DNA of 64,000 nt from Inia geoffrensis. Taxonomy: Eukaryota > Chordata > Mammalia > Artiodactyla > Iniidae. Location of the stretch: positions 70,030,784-70,094,783 of the forward strand of contig CM070910.1 in NCBI GenBank assembly GCA_036417435.1, given 5' to 3'. The notes under the pieces are model-generated. The model saw nothing but the letters and a program-made list of their open reading frames with translations. It was not told the DNA's origin and did no database searches. The position numbers and the translations under genes are program-made. Of this stretch, positions 11,036 to 22,232 are shown in pieces (within the stretch, counting starts at the first letter, position 1; each line of letters begins with the position of its first letter).

Positions 11036-11394
11036 CTTATTTGTAATTTGGGTAGAATTGATTGGATTGCTTACTAGTACCCAAGAATGTAGTGATACTG
11101 GGGAAGAAGGTCAGTGCTGTCAAAGCTGGACACTCAGAGCTGTCTGGCCTCCAACAGCTTTATCTCCACGCTTGGCTGAGATGGGACTGGAAAGCCAGGG
11201 CTCCCATTGCTGACCTTGGCTCCAGCTTCTGGTTCTCTTTCCAATCATTGCATAAGAGAGGGTTAAGAGAGGTTCAACATCTGTCAGGAAGTTATATAAA
11301 ACTTGCCCCTTCTTCCTCACACATGCTCTTGTTTCTAATCTTTTCACCACTGGACTATCGACCCACCTGCCTCAGCTGAAGCTCTGTCATCCTG

Positions 11395-11486
11395 CCTGGG
11401 ATGGTTACTTTTACGTGTCATCTTGGCCAGGCCGTGCTACCCTGGTATTTTGTCAAATGCTAGTCTAAATGTTTCTGTGAAGGCGT
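11395..11486 (+). repeat. outer old repeat of a nested stack, part 1
   Basis: GGTTACTTTTACGTGTCATC, CTTGGCCAGGCCGTG and TTTCTGTGAAGG are the start of a common mammalian repeat whose continuation (GATGAGATTAACATTTAAAT) appears at 12376 and whose end (CTGGAGAACCCTGAGTAACA) lies near 13314. Insertions split it into three. I do not assign a family name. Confidence 0.5.
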
Positions 11487-11499
11487 TTTTTTTTTTTTG

Positions 11500-11614
11500 T
11501 ATTTAAAAAATTTATTTTATATTCATACACTGGCATACTGTATAGCAATGAGAATAAACAAAGCACAACTGGACACAATGTGGGTGAGTCTCTAAAGGTT
11601 CTGGCCACCAATTC

Positions 11615-11653
<39 letters not shown>

Positions 11654-11700
11654 GGGGGCGATTCCCCATACCAAGGAGAAATTCTCCAACACTAAAATTT
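11500..11700. repeat. inner old repeat of the nested stack, part 1, with GT microsatellite
   Basis: GGACACAATGTGGGTGAGTC and CTGGCCACCAATTCCAG precede a GT run (11618-11652). The same element appears to resume after the SINE at 12029. The family is unclassified, possibly LTR-type. Confidence 0.4.
11618..11652. repeat. GT microsatellite
   Basis: About 17 GT units, uninterrupted. Open frames through it (poly Thr-His or Cys-Val) are artefacts. Confidence 0.95.
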
Positions 11701-12028
11701 TTAAAAAAATAAATGTATTTATTTATTTTGGCTGTGTTGGGTCTTCGCTGCTGCACGTAGGCTTTCTCTAGTTGCGGCGAGCGGGGGCTACTCTTCGTTG
11801 CGGTGCATGGGCTTCTCATTGCAGTGGCCTTTCTTGTTGCAAAGCATGGGCTCTAGGCATGTGGGCTTCAGTCGTTGTGGCACGCAGGCTCAGTAGTTGT
11901 GGCGCACGGGCTTAGTTGCTCCGCGGCACGTGGGATCTTCCCGGACCAGGGCTCGAACCTGTATCCCCTGCACTGGCAGGCGGATTCTTAACCACTGCGC
12001 CACCAGGGAAGTCCCAACACTACAATTT
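11687..12028 (-). mobile_element. CHR-type SINE, long form (about 310 bp)
   Basis: The A-rich tail lies on the left (TTATTTATTTTGGCTG) and the reverse head on the right (CGCCACCAGGGAAGTCCC). The near-perfect duplication CAACACTA(A/C)AATTT is at 11687-11700 and 12015-12028. The long 3' body contains repeated 'ttgtggcgcacgggct' units. Inserted in the inner repeat of the nest. Confidence 0.95.
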
Positions 12029-12374
12029 AACTCAATTCTGACCTGTCTTTGCTGAGATAGCATCAGATCCCACAGGTTAAGGGGTCACTCCTACAAGACT
12101 GCCCTCCCAACTTCAGATGCCAGTCCCAAGTCCAGATTGTCACCTGTGCTTCTGACTTACCTGCTATAGATTGGAAGTTGCAATGAACCCCTCTCTGGGT
12201 TTAATTAATTTGCTAAAGTGGCTCACAGAACTCAGAGAGACATTTTACTTACAAGATCACTGGTTTATTATAAAAGGCTATAACTCAGGAATAACCAGAT
12301 GGAAGAGATACATACACAGGGCAAAGTATGGGGAAAGGGTGCAGAGTTTCCCTGCCTGTGAAGGCAATTATTAA
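12029..12374. repeat. inner old repeat of the nested stack, part 2
   Basis: Text such as TCTGACCTGTCTTTGCTGAG, CTTCAGATGCCAGTCCCAAG and AAGTGGCTCACAGAACTCAG is familiar from a mammalian LTR-like repeat. It continues 11500-11700 across the SINE. Family not assigned. Confidence 0.4.
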
Positions 12375-12660
12375 GATGAGATTAACATTTAAATCAGTAG
12401 ACTTTGAGTGAAGCAGATCACCCTTCCTAATGAGGGTGGGCCTCATCCAATCAGTGGAAGGCTTTAAACGAAAAAATACTGATGCCTTCCAAGAAAGAGG
12501 AAATTCTGCCAGCAGACTGACCTTGTGCTCAGGCTGAAACATGAACTCTTCCCTGGGTCTCGAGCCTTGGCAACTGCTCTGTAGATTTTGGACTTGCCAG
12601 CCCCTACAGTTTTGTGACCCAATTCCTTAAGATCAATCTCTCTCTGTTGGTAGGATATGG
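12375..12660 (+). repeat. outer old repeat of the nested stack, part 2
   Basis: GATGAGATTAACATTTAAAT, GGTGGGCCTCATCCAATCAG and TGGGTCTCGAGCCTTGGC continue the element begun at 11395. Confidence 0.5.
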
Positions 12661-13240
12661 AGTGATGCTTCCGGAGCCAGTGGAACTGCTGCACAGGACA
12701 AGACAGAGAATAACAGAAAGGACCAATCTCTAATTCAAAATGTGCCCACAGTACAGAGTGGTACCTGAAAAATCACAGTGACAATTTTGGAAGCAGCTTG
12801 GCTCTGTAGAGCAGCTCATGTTAACCCCTCCCAATAGTTAGGGCCTGTCTGTCCTGTGCTGCTATTCTTTTATCACATCTAAGCTCCAAAAGATGGATAC
12901 AAGCTTAAATTCATACTACTTTAAAAAAAAAAAAAAACATTACTAGTGAAAATCAATTACTTCACTTTGTTTCCTTCGTGTTGTGCTATATCAAACATCT
13001 ATTCTTCCTCTAGAATAATTCATTTCTTTACTACTTCAGGCAAGGTGACAGAGAGACTTTAAGCCCAATTCTGGATTCTTTTGAATAGTACCACTGCTTC
13101 ACTACAAAGCTGTGATGGGAGTCACAATCTAATATGGGACCATCTCTACCTATGAGGATGGCTGTGGTTATTCTTTTGTGCTCTCCCCTGATGGAAAAAA
13201 ACATTCACTTTTTACATTTTTACAGAATAAACAGATATAA
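12661..13240. other. non-coding sequence, no feature recognised
   Basis: Only an A-run at 12922-12937. It may be an insertion within the outer repeat, because that element seems to resume at about 13245. Confidence 0.35.
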
Positions 13241-13244
13241 CGTA

Positions 13245-13335
13245 TGTTTAAAAAAATATGTGTATAGAGTGAGCGAGCCAGAGAGATACACACATTCTGT
13301 TGGTACTGCTTGTCTGGAGAACCCTGAGTAACACA
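13245..13335 (+). repeat. outer old repeat of the nested stack, part 3
   Basis: TGTGTATAGAGTGAGCGAGC followed by TCTGGAGAACCCTGAGTAAC is the expected right end of the element begun at 11395. Confidence 0.4.
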
Positions 13336-13569
13336 CTGCCTGTTTGGGAGCCAGGCCAACATCAGGTTGGTAGACACTTCTGTATCACAAATCTGTGACT
13401 GCTGGGATCCTTCATGGGGCAAATTTTCTCTGAATCTCTTGAAACAAGTGTCTCTAACAAAGAAGAGAGGGGTATTTTGGAAGCAGATACAGAACTTGGG
13501 AAAGCTGCTACTTTCCCTTGCAGCTCCTGCCCCTCGGGAGTTGTGCAGCTGAGAACACAGGGTGCACCT

Positions 13570-13870
13570 GTCTCATTCATTCCAGTATTTATTCAAATAT
13601 TCACTGACCGTCTACTCTATGCCCAGTTCTCTTCCAGATTCTCATTGGAGAATCAAAGTTGAACAAGACTGATGAGACTTCCACCATCACAAAACCTGCA
13701 TTCTTGTCGGGAGAGAGGCCAATAAACATCGATACAATTTAATTTTGGATTGTGGCAAGTGTTTTGAGGGAGATGAGGGAAGCAGAGACAGAGTGAAGGA
13801 ACAGAGGGTCCTTTAGATAGAATGATCAAGGAAGGTGATTTTGAGGGGCTGACATTTAAACATAGGCTTG
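13570..13870 (-). repeat. L2 3' end, reverse
   Basis: TCATTCATTCCAGTATTTAT at the left, then a decayed 'gcattcttgtcgggagagag' and GGAAGGTGATTTTGAGGGGC, matches the reverse L2 order. Confidence 0.6.
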
Positions 13871-13904
13871 TCAATGACAAGTGCCTCTACTGATCAAGCG
13901 CTGC

Positions 13905-14087
13905 ATGTGCTTTTTTAATTGAAAACAATTTAAGAAATGAAACAATAAGTCAATACAGCCTAAATGTAAAAAATTTAAATAATACAGAAATAGACATAAC
14001 TAAAGGCAACAGGCCCCCTGACCCCTCCCCACTCCACTCCCTTTCCATGGGTGCCCAGTGTAACCACCATGCACCCTGCAGACTTTT
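13905..14087 (-). repeat. L1 3' UTR fragment, part 1
   Basis: A CCCCACTCCACTCCCTTTCC-type stretch, then CAGTGTAACCACCATGCACC, resembles the reverse 3' UTR of an old L1. It continues after the SINE. Confidence 0.5.
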
Positions 14088-14477
14088 TTTTTTTAATATA
14101 TATTTTAATATTTATTTATTTTATTTTTATTTATTACTTTTGGCTGCGTTGGGTCTTCACTGCTGTGCATGTGCTTTCTCTAGCTGCGGCGAGTGGGGGC
14201 TAACTCTTCGTTGTGGTGTGCGGGCCTCTCATTGCGGTGGCCTCTCCTGCTGCGGAGTACAGGCTCCAATCGCGCAGGCTTCAGTAGTTTTGGCTTGAGG
14301 CCTCAGTAGTCGTGGCTCGCAGGCTCCAGAGCACAGGCTCAGTAGTTGTGGCGCACGGGCTGAGTTGCTCCGTGGCATGTGGGATATTCCCGGACCAGGG
14401 CTCGAACCTGTGTCCCCTGCATTGGCAGGCGGACTCTCAACCACTGTGCCACCAGGGAAGCCCCCGTGCAGACTTTT
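14077..14477 (-). mobile_element. CHR-type SINE, unusually long composite (about 379 bp)
   Basis: Reverse head at the right end (CACCAGGGAAGCCC). The duplication TGCAGACTTTT lies at 14077-14087 and 14467-14477. Its body mixes the 'gtggcctctcctgctgcgga' segment of short copies with tandem 'ggctcagtagttgtggc' units of long copies. It looks like a hybrid or an internally duplicated subfamily. Confidence 0.9.
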
Positions 14478-14600
14478 GTCCATGCTTTTGCATGCTTGTG
14501 GTTTTGCATATTAGTCTTCATTCCATCACATGCTTTTTTTCCGTTTAACAATACATCTTCAAAATCTTTCCATGCGAATGCCTGTAAGTCTTTCTTTTTT
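14478..14600 (-). repeat. L1 3' UTR fragment, part 2
   Basis: CGTTTAACAATACATCTTCA followed by AAATCTTTCCATGCG is the familiar reverse old-L1 3' text, so the L1 flanks the SINE on both sides. Confidence 0.55.
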
Positions 14601-16310
14601 TTTCCCACTGGGAAAATAATTTATTTTATAAGAAATTGTAAAACAAATGGAAAGAACTAAACCTTCAGATCAACTGATGTGAGACAGACCACACTGTGCT
14701 TTTTCCCCAGTGTCACAGGCCTGAGAAGCTGGGGCTGAGGTATCCCTGGAGAGTCCCTGAAGAGTCAAGAGGTAGGAAGAAAAGTGACAGTAAGGGAAAC
14801 CTCATCTTGAATTTGGGGATTTAATACTAACAATGTTTCACAAAAACACAGATGGTCTTGGCCAGCATCTATCATAAAAAGAAACTTCCAAATACCCTAA
14901 TCATTAGAGGTTGTTCTACACAACTATTAAGAGTAAAAGATAGATATTTTTTCTTGCTTTTTTTCAAAGGTTCAAGTGAAAAATTCTTAGGTCAGGATTA
15001 TTTGAAATACATTGCTCAAGTAATCGCCTCAGAAGGCAGGAAATAATCATCTTTGAACAATGGTGGACTGCTTATTGTTTTTGAAAAAAATCCCACAATG
15101 CCAGCTTCACTTGAACAAAAATTCCCCCTGGACTGGTGCCTAAAGTTGTTTTAAAATGCCCCCAAACATCTGCTCCCAAGCCTTCTCAATTCTGTTGGAT
15201 AGATTTTACTAAGCTGTCTCAGAGTCTCAGCCTTGTTGTTGGGTATCTGGAGACTGGCGGTTTCAACAATGGTTGTTTTATATGCTTAACAACAAGGCTG
15301 GCATGTGATGGAACTCAGCCATGGAACCCCGTGAATACCAATAAAGAGTCAGACAAACAAATAAGCACAAATCTAACATTATAGTCTTCCAGCCTGACCA
15401 AATAAGCATATGCATATACCAGCCTGGCCAAAGAAGAGTTGCGTATGAAACTCTCATAAAACTCTAAGGTTGGTGGTGGTGTTCTTTTTTTCACAGAAAA
15501 AGAAAATAAAACTCATAAAAAGTAAATAACATGTAATAAGGCTGTAGGCTAAGCAATTAGCACCCGAGCTCTCTCTGACTCTAAAACAACATGTTTTTAT
15601 AGATTCTTCCCCTCTGTCACAGGCATAGCTGGAAAACCATAGACTTCTCCTGAATCGGCAGGTCCATTTTGTGTTGGAAGGTTGTATTTTATCTATCATT
15701 GGTCTTAAAACTGGGTAGGAAAACATCCTAATAGTAGGGTACTTTTAAAGGAATCATATTTTAAAAATCATATTTAGAAAAACACACATTTTTAAAGGAA
15801 TCAATATTCAGACTTTGTCATCCACAGGTACTCTTATAATGTTGATTTGTGTGTAAAATTGTGTCTCCCAGAAGAAAACAGCTATATTAGTGTGGTGCTT
15901 TGCACCCAGATGTAAAAATATTCAGGGCACCGAAAAAATGGAACAATTCAAAAAACTGATGTCAGTAAAATTACTTTTCACAAAGGTACAAAGCTCTCAC
16001 ATCTATTTTATTAAGATTTGCTGTTATAATTATTGTTTCACGTTTAGTAACTACCAATACTTATAATGAGTTCAGATTGTTTTGAGAATTACATAATATC
16101 CATAATTGTAATGACAATCCAATGAAAAATAAATTTTAAACACTAAAAAAAAACCCATGTTTTTAAAAACGCATTTAATTTTTAAATGTGTTTCATTCTT
16201 TGCACACACACTTTCTCTTACTTAAGCCTACACACACTCATACGCACTTAGGATTGTATTACTTAAAATGCTATTTTAGATTTAAGAGTGAACACTGTAT
16301 CGTTAGTTGT
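14601..16310. other. unique AT-rich non-coding sequence
   Basis: Over 1.7 kb with no recognised repeat, exon or RNA gene. Parts at 15130-15420 may be an unrecognised old repeat. Confidence 0.4.
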
Positions 16311-16314
16311 TCCT

Positions 16315-16581
16315 TCCCGTGTAATAAAATATCATACATTTAGCAGCCTAAAGCTACACATGTTTATTATCTCAGTTTCTGTGATCAGAAGTCTGAGCAT
16401 GACTTAGCCGAGTCCTTGGCTTAAGGTCTTACAAGTCTGCAATCAGTGTGTCCACCAGGACTCGGTTCTCATCACAGACCCGAATGCAGAAAGATTCATG
16501 TTCAAGCTTCCTTGGATTATTGGCAAAATTTATTTGCTTATGGCTGTAGGATTCATGGCAGCTTGCCTCTTTAAAGCCCAC

Positions 16582-16667
<86 letters not shown>

Positions 16668-16990
16668 AAGAGAGAGAGAGAGAGGGAGAGGGATTGTAGA
16701 GCTTTAGGTTTGTTTTTGTTTTTTGCTGGTTGTTGGTCAGAGGCTGCCTTTAGTTCCCAGAGGCCACCCACAGTTCTTTGTCATATGCTCTGCTCCACAG
16801 TTCACAACAGAGCTGTCTGCTTCTTCAAGGCCAGCAGAAGAGTAAGAGTACATCTGCTAGCAAGACAGTCTTAGGTAATGTAAGGGAACGACATCCCATC
16901 AACTTTGCTGTATTTCACTGGTTAGAAGCAAGTCACAGGTCTCACTCACATTCAGGGGGAGGAGAATCTATAAAAGTGTGAATACGAGAG
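16315..16990 (-). repeat. MaLR/ERVL-type LTR fragment containing a GA microsatellite
   Basis: The left end (TTTATTATCTCAGTTTCTGT, GTCTGAGCATGACTTAGCCG) and right end (GACATCCCATCAACTTTGCT, TTAGAAGCAAGTCACAGGTC) match the reverse order of a common mammalian LTR-like repeat. The GA run is embedded between them. No coding content. Confidence 0.5.
16585..16692. repeat. long GA microsatellite
   Basis: About 108 bases of GA with a few GG and CA interruptions. It is purine-only on the plus strand, so it could form H-DNA. It also explains the Arg-Glu and Leu-Ser repeat translations. Confidence 0.97.
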
Positions 16991-17134
16991 GGCAGAATCA
17001 CTGGGATCACCTTAGGGTCTGTCCACCACAAACACTTTTCCAAGTCTTTAGACTGTGAGATACTGGGCCTGATGGTACTCCCTCCCTGCACCCCTTCCAA
17101 GAACCAATGGCAGAAGGAGTGGCTGTTGTGTGAA

Positions 17135-17485
17135 CCCAGTTGAAAAGGTATCACATTTATATTAGTGCATGAATACACAGATAGATCAATGGGACAGAAC
17201 AGAAACTCCCCAAGTAGATTCGAGTGCAAGTGGAAATTGTGATTATGATAAAAGTGGCCTGCCTCTAACATTACTGGAATAACGATGACTTGTAAATTAA
17301 ATGGTGTTGGGGCAACTGGATAGCAATTTGAAAAAAGATAAAATTAGATTCATACCAAAGTTCCCAATTAATTACAGTTCTAAATGTAAAAATACTATAC
17401 AAGAATAGAAGAAAACACAGGTCAATTTCTTTATAGGCCAGGGAAAAGCCTATATAATGTTGATTCAAAATCCAGATATAGGTCT
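17135..17485 (+). repeat. L1 ORF2 3' fragment
   Basis: AGATCAATGGGACAGAACAG, AATGGTGTTGGGGCAACTGG and CATACCAAAGTTCCCAATTA are landmark L1 ORF2 C-terminal words. It is old, stop-ridden and abuts the 5' end of another L1-like element. Confidence 0.75.
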
Positions 17486-17489
17486 AAGG

Positions 17490-18780
17490 CCAGAGGAGGG
17501 AGATCAAGATGATGGAGTAAGAGGATGTGGAGTTCACCTTCCCCCATGAACACATCAGAAATACATCTCCATGTGGAACAGGTTTCATGGAAAATTAACT
17601 GGAAACTGGGAGATGGACTCCTATATAATCAGGGCTCTAAGAAAGATACACATGTAATCAGGTAGGATGGGAAGGAAACCATCTGGCTGGGACCTGTGCC
17701 CCTGGGAGGGAGCTAAGAGGAAAAGGGAGATCACACAGGCAGGCATTCGCCCTGGGGAGTGAGGGGGTTGAGCCACACACTGGGCATCCCAGTCCTGGGG
17801 TCCTACATGTAGAAGACCAGCCCCCTTGGCTGCTTGGAGAATTACCGGGACAGGTAGAAAGGCTGAAGCTTAGCCTCCACTCATAAGGAGTGCACTGGTG
17901 CTCGTTGCCTCTAGGCTGGGTGAAGAGAGGTCTGCCCTAGCAGCTGCCACCTCACTGTGCTCCCTAGTCCGAGCTGAGTGAACAACCCATCCCTGCTACT
18001 CCATACCGGTGGACCTAGGGCTGCCAGGACCTGGGAAAAGACTCAACCTACAACCTAGGAATGCAGAAGCAGCCTGGGGTCCCTGGGTATAGTCCAGGTG
18101 GGGCAGTGGTGGCCACTGTTGGTGCTTACTCGAAAAGCACCCCAGAAACAGCCCAGACTTTTGATGGCAGTGTGGCTGCTGGAATCCCCACCACTGCCTC
18201 ACTGTGTGCCCCAGCCCAGGCTGAGCAAAAGCTCCAGCCCCGCCCACTCCATGCCACTGCCTAGCACTAGATCTGGGGTGACCACAGCAGTGCAAAAGAT
18301 GCAACTGTGGGCTGCATCTGAGCGGAGCCACAGACACCTACAGAGGCAGCACATCGGACCTCTGTAAGCACATGAGCCCCACTTCCCTTAGCACTCCCCT
18401 CCTTCTGGGCAAAGGTCTCAGGGTGGGGGAGAAAGAAAAACACACCATTAAAGAGAACAGAGTCAGCTTGAGCCAGACCCTCAGGGCTTCTCCTCCAGTA
18501 ACTTGGGAGTAGACCTCACCCAGGACAGGGCAGTGATGGCCACTGAACAGAGAGGAAGTCCTGCCTCACACCTAGAGCCAGCTCTAGCTCCTCCATCACC
18601 AGCTACAGCCCCTACCAAGGTGAGAGTGGTTACCACACCCTGAGGAAAAATGTGACTGGTGTCCATATCAAATCCAGCACTCCCACCGAAGGGACTGGGC
18701 AAATGCAGTCTACATAGTCCACATAAGAACACCGCTTCAAGACCACAATTCATATGTTTCATCTAAATTCATAGGGACAG
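17490..18780 (+). repeat. L1 5' UTR region
   Basis: It begins with the typical L1 start (AGATCAAGATGATGGAGTAA), then ACATCAGAAATACATCTCCA and GGAACAGGTTTCATGG. It is relatively GC-rich, as L1 5' UTRs are. Keeping the 5' end is uncommon, since most L1 copies are 5'-truncated. Confidence 0.75.
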
Positions 18781-19004
18781 AGAACGTTAAGTAAAATGAA
18801 AAGGAAGAGGAACTACTGTTAATTGAAAGAGCAAGAGAAAAACCCTGAAAAAATAATGAAACAGAAATAAGAATCTGTCAAAGAATTCAAAACATTGGTA
18901 ATAAAAATGCTAAGTGAATTAGGGAAGGGAATTGGTCTAAACACAGATCATTTTAACAAAGAACTAGGAAATATAAAGAAGACCCAATCAAAAATAGATA
19001 ATTC
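18781..19004 (+). pseudogene. L1 ORF1 remnant, N-terminal/coiled-coil part
   Basis: The Lys/Glu/Asn-rich text fits the ORF1 coiled-coil region ('aaaccctgaaaaaataatga', 'aagtgaattagggaaggg'). Stops prevent any product. ORF1 encodes an RNA-binding trimer in active L1. A SINE interrupts this copy at 19005. Confidence 0.6.
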
Positions 19005-19228
19005 GGGGCTTCCCTGGTGGCGCAGTGGTTGAGAGTCCGCCTGCCGATGCAGGGGACACGGGTTCGTGCCCCGGTCCGGGAAGATCCCACATGCCGCGGA
19101 GCGGCTGGGCCCGTGAGCCATGGCCGCTGAGCCTGCGCGTCCAGAGCCTGTGCTCCGCAGCGGGAGAGCCCACAGCAGTGAGAGGCCCGCGTACCAAAAA
19201 AAAAAAAAAAAAAAAAAAAAGATAATTC
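18996..19228 (+). mobile_element. CHR-type SINE (short) inside L1 ORF1
   Basis: Head at 19005 and a poly-A run from about 19196. The duplication AGATAATTC is at 18996-19004 and 19220-19228. It splits the ORF1 remnant, so it is younger than the L1. Confidence 0.95.
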
Positions 19229-19860
19229 AATATGTGCGCTAAAAAGCACTCTAGAAGCAATGAATAGTAGACTAAATGACACAGAAGATTTCGTAAGTGA
19301 TCTGAAAGATAAAATAATGGAAATCACCCAAACAGAACAGCAGACAGAAAGACAAAAAAAAAAAAAAAAAATGAAAGCAGCATACGCGATCTATGAGATA
19401 ACATTAAATGTGCCAAAATTCACATTATAGAGGTTCCAGAAGGAGAAGAGAGAGAGAAGAGGATTGAAAATGTATTTGAAGAAATTATGGCTGAAAACTT
19501 CCCCAACCTAAAGAAGGAAACGAATATCCAAGTACAGGAAATATGGAGGGTCCCAAACAAGATGAACCCAAACAGACCCACACCAAGACATGTCATAATT
19601 AAAATGTCAAAAGTTAAAGATCAAGAGAGAATTCTAAAGGCAGCAAGAGAAAAACAGAGTCATTTACAAAGAAATCCCCATAAGGCTATCAGCTGATTTC
19701 TCCACAGAAACTTCACAGGCCAGAAGGGAGTGACATGATATATTTAAAGTCCTGAAAGGGAAAAATGTGCAACCTAGGGTACTCTACCCGGCAAGATTAT
19801 CACTTAGAACACAAGGAGAGATAAACAAGTTTTCAGACAAGTAAAAACTAAAGGAATTCA
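19229..19860 (+). pseudogene. L1 ORF1 remnant, RRM and C-terminal part
   Basis: The frame at 19487-19696 reads MAENFPNLKKETNIQVQE, PRHVIIKMSKVKDQERIL and KAAREKQ, the conserved ORF1p RRM-to-CTD signature. After a stop, a second segment carries the 'FSTETLQARREW'-type and 'YPARLSL' motifs in broken form. It cannot make a full protein. Confidence 0.85.
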
Positions 19861-20535
19861 TCAACACTAAACCTACTCTAAAAGAAATTGGAAGGGTCTT
19901 CTCTAAATGGAAAAGAAAGAAAGATCTATAGGAGGGGGAAAATCCCAATAGGAAAGGCAATGTAAAGACTGAAGATCACATAAATAAGCACTTTATCACT
20001 TCAATAGATTAAAAGACAAAAAAAAATTGTAAAAGCAACTATAACTACAATTAACCGTAAAGGGATAAGTATGAAGATGTAAAATAAGACATCAAAAACA
20101 TGAAATGTGGCAAGGGGGAGTAAAATATATAAGTCTTTTAGAATGTGTTTGAACTTAAATGACTATCAGTTTAAATCAAGTAGATGTAATTATGTGTCAA
20201 TATACGTGAACTCCATGGTAACCACAAATCAAAAACCTACAACAGATACACAAAAACCAAAAGGAACCCAAGCATACTACAAAAGAAAATCATCAAACTG
20301 CAGAGGGAGAAACAAAAAGAAGGACTACAAAAAACAACTGGAAAACAAGGAATAAAATAGCAATGAGTGCATACCCATCAATAATTACTAGAAATGTTAA
20401 TTGACTAAAGGCTCTGATCAAAAGACAAAGAGTGTCTGATTGGATAAAAAAAATAAGACCCTTCAATATCTTGCCTATAAGAAACTCAATTTAGGCAAAA
20501 GACACACACAGAGTGAAAGTGAGGAGACGGACTTC
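19861..20535 (+). repeat. L1 inter-ORF region and first ORF2 codons, decayed
   Basis: The spacer words CTCCATGGTAACCACAAATC and AAAAACCTACAACAGATACA are typical of old L1/HAL1 elements. A short ORF2-like start follows near 20395-20520 (reading LKALIKRQRVSDWIKKIRP), and the similarity then stops. The ORF2 endonuclease body and RT are missing. Confidence 0.65.
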
Positions 20536-21375
20536 TGAACTTTGTAAATATTTTATGTGCTCAAAAATAATTGAAGAGCCATGGAAAAAGAAAATTGTAG
20601 AATTGAATGTAAATATAAACACAGGTACGTAATCAAACTGATAATATAGTGACACATACTCTATAATATTAAGGAACTTTTTTGCAGTTTTTTTTTTTCC
20701 TAAGGAAAGAAAGAACTGCAAAGTAATCTTGACCTTTACTTAGAAGCTTTATTGCTAGCAGTAGTATGGATACAGTAATTCTGAAACTATTTTGTGTGTA
20801 TGGCAGGATAGAACACATGATTATACACACTGATGTAGCTGGAAACAAGAGTTCTCATTTGTAGAAGGAAGATACAAATATGAAATAAGAGATGGTGAGA
20901 AAGAACTCAGGGGTGCTGGATTTGAGTTGGAAACATCAACGATAGGAACTCTTAAAACTGTTTTCTTAGTTTTGTTTACTAAAAAGGCCTAGAAGCAATG
21001 ACACCTTAGTGTCAAGTAAACCTAGGGCCCAGACTGTGGTTTCTAAGTACAATTCTCCATTAAAAGAAACCAGTACTCCTTGGAGAAATGGATGATTCCA
21101 AATTGGTTGTAGAGAAAGCCCAAGATGAGCCCAGAACATCTTGTGACTTCAAATATTTCAACCTGTACATATGTGTGTGTATATATGCACACATACAGAC
21201 ATACACGAATACTCATACTCGAGCGGAGGGGGAGAGATATTTTGAGACAGTCAGAAGGCAAATAAATGTGGGACAATGTTAACAGTTGAAGAATCCAGAA
21301 GGATATACCTATGCTCATTGTGCCAGCCTTTTAATTTTTCTGTAGATTTGACATTTATCAAAACAAAATGTTGAA
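20536..21375 (+). repeat. L1/HAL1-like 3' UTR candidate
   Basis: The right part (CAGTACTCCTTGGAGAAATG, GAGCCCAGAACATCTTGTGA, CAGCCTTTTAATTTTTCTGT) resembles an L1 or HAL1 3' UTR ending near 21375. If it belongs to the element starting at 17490, the whole is an ORF1-only element. Confidence 0.4.
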
Positions 21376-21975
21376 GTAATGGAAAAATTTCAGGTATAAT
21401 AATTGAAAATTAGGGCAAAAGTTACTACATCCAGAACATGATCTGAAGATTGGCTGTTTTGGCATTTTGTAAGAGTCCTCTTGACATTTGGGAGTAATTT
21501 CAAGCATGGGAATGCATGATCTGTTAAAAAAAAATTCAAAGGAAATCAGAGAAGACAATAATGATAAACTTAGGAGAAAATTATGGAAGGGATATCAGAA
21601 AGTGGGTGAGCCAAAGGACTTCTCAACCAGACCAGTGTGACACATCATCTTTGAACCCACTGGCGAGCTTTCTGGAGGCTTTTTCTGGGAGAACCAAACT
21701 TGCTTAAGTTCTCATACCTTCCACCTCCTTCTGATGGACTTATTCAAGTGTTTGTATGTAAAGAGGAAGGCTGAGAGGAAAACCCTCCGGGATACTGCAA
21801 GGGGCAGCAGCAGGCTGGGGTAGCAGAGGAACAATTCTCCACAGGCTCATCTCCATTTACAGGGTGGGATTTTACTTCTCTACTACGACACTGGGCATAA
21901 AATAACCTGTGCCAATTGATCTCACTACCAAGCGTCTGTGAGAGAAGTTCCTTTTCTTTTCATGTACAGAACATT
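21376..21975. other. unique non-coding sequence
   Basis: No feature recognised. Confidence 0.4.
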
Positions 21976-21979
21976 CTAC

Positions 21980-22150
21980 TGTTTTCAAGGTGCTACCACA
22001 TGTAGACCTGGACTCATTTGATCTTGATAATCAACATATCGAGTACCAGCAAGAGCAGATATTTTACATCTAGATTTTGTAGGTGACAAGCTGACAGAGA
22101 GGAGGCTTTGCTTAAGGTTCCATGATGGGTAAGTGCAGGTGGGAAAATAA
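21980..22150 (-). repeat. MIR SINE
   Basis: GACTCATTTGATCTTGATAA, then ATCTAGATTTTGTAGGTGAC and GCTTAAGGTTCCATGATGGG, is a diverged reverse MIR. Confidence 0.45.
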
Positions 22151-22232
22151 TCTGCATGGGGTGTACAGTCCCTCTCAATCGCTCTGTAGAAAATAAGCAG
22201 TGGTGCCAGCAAGAGATATTGTTTGCCCCAAC

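Noticed and set aside
11062..11379. 105-codon plus-strand open frame
   Set aside because: Adjacent to an LTR-like repeat, with no domain, no splice context and a competing frame on the opposite strand.
18061..18367. Overlapping open frames of 67-113 codons on both strands
   Set aside because: They sit in the GC-rich L1 5' UTR, which is not coding.
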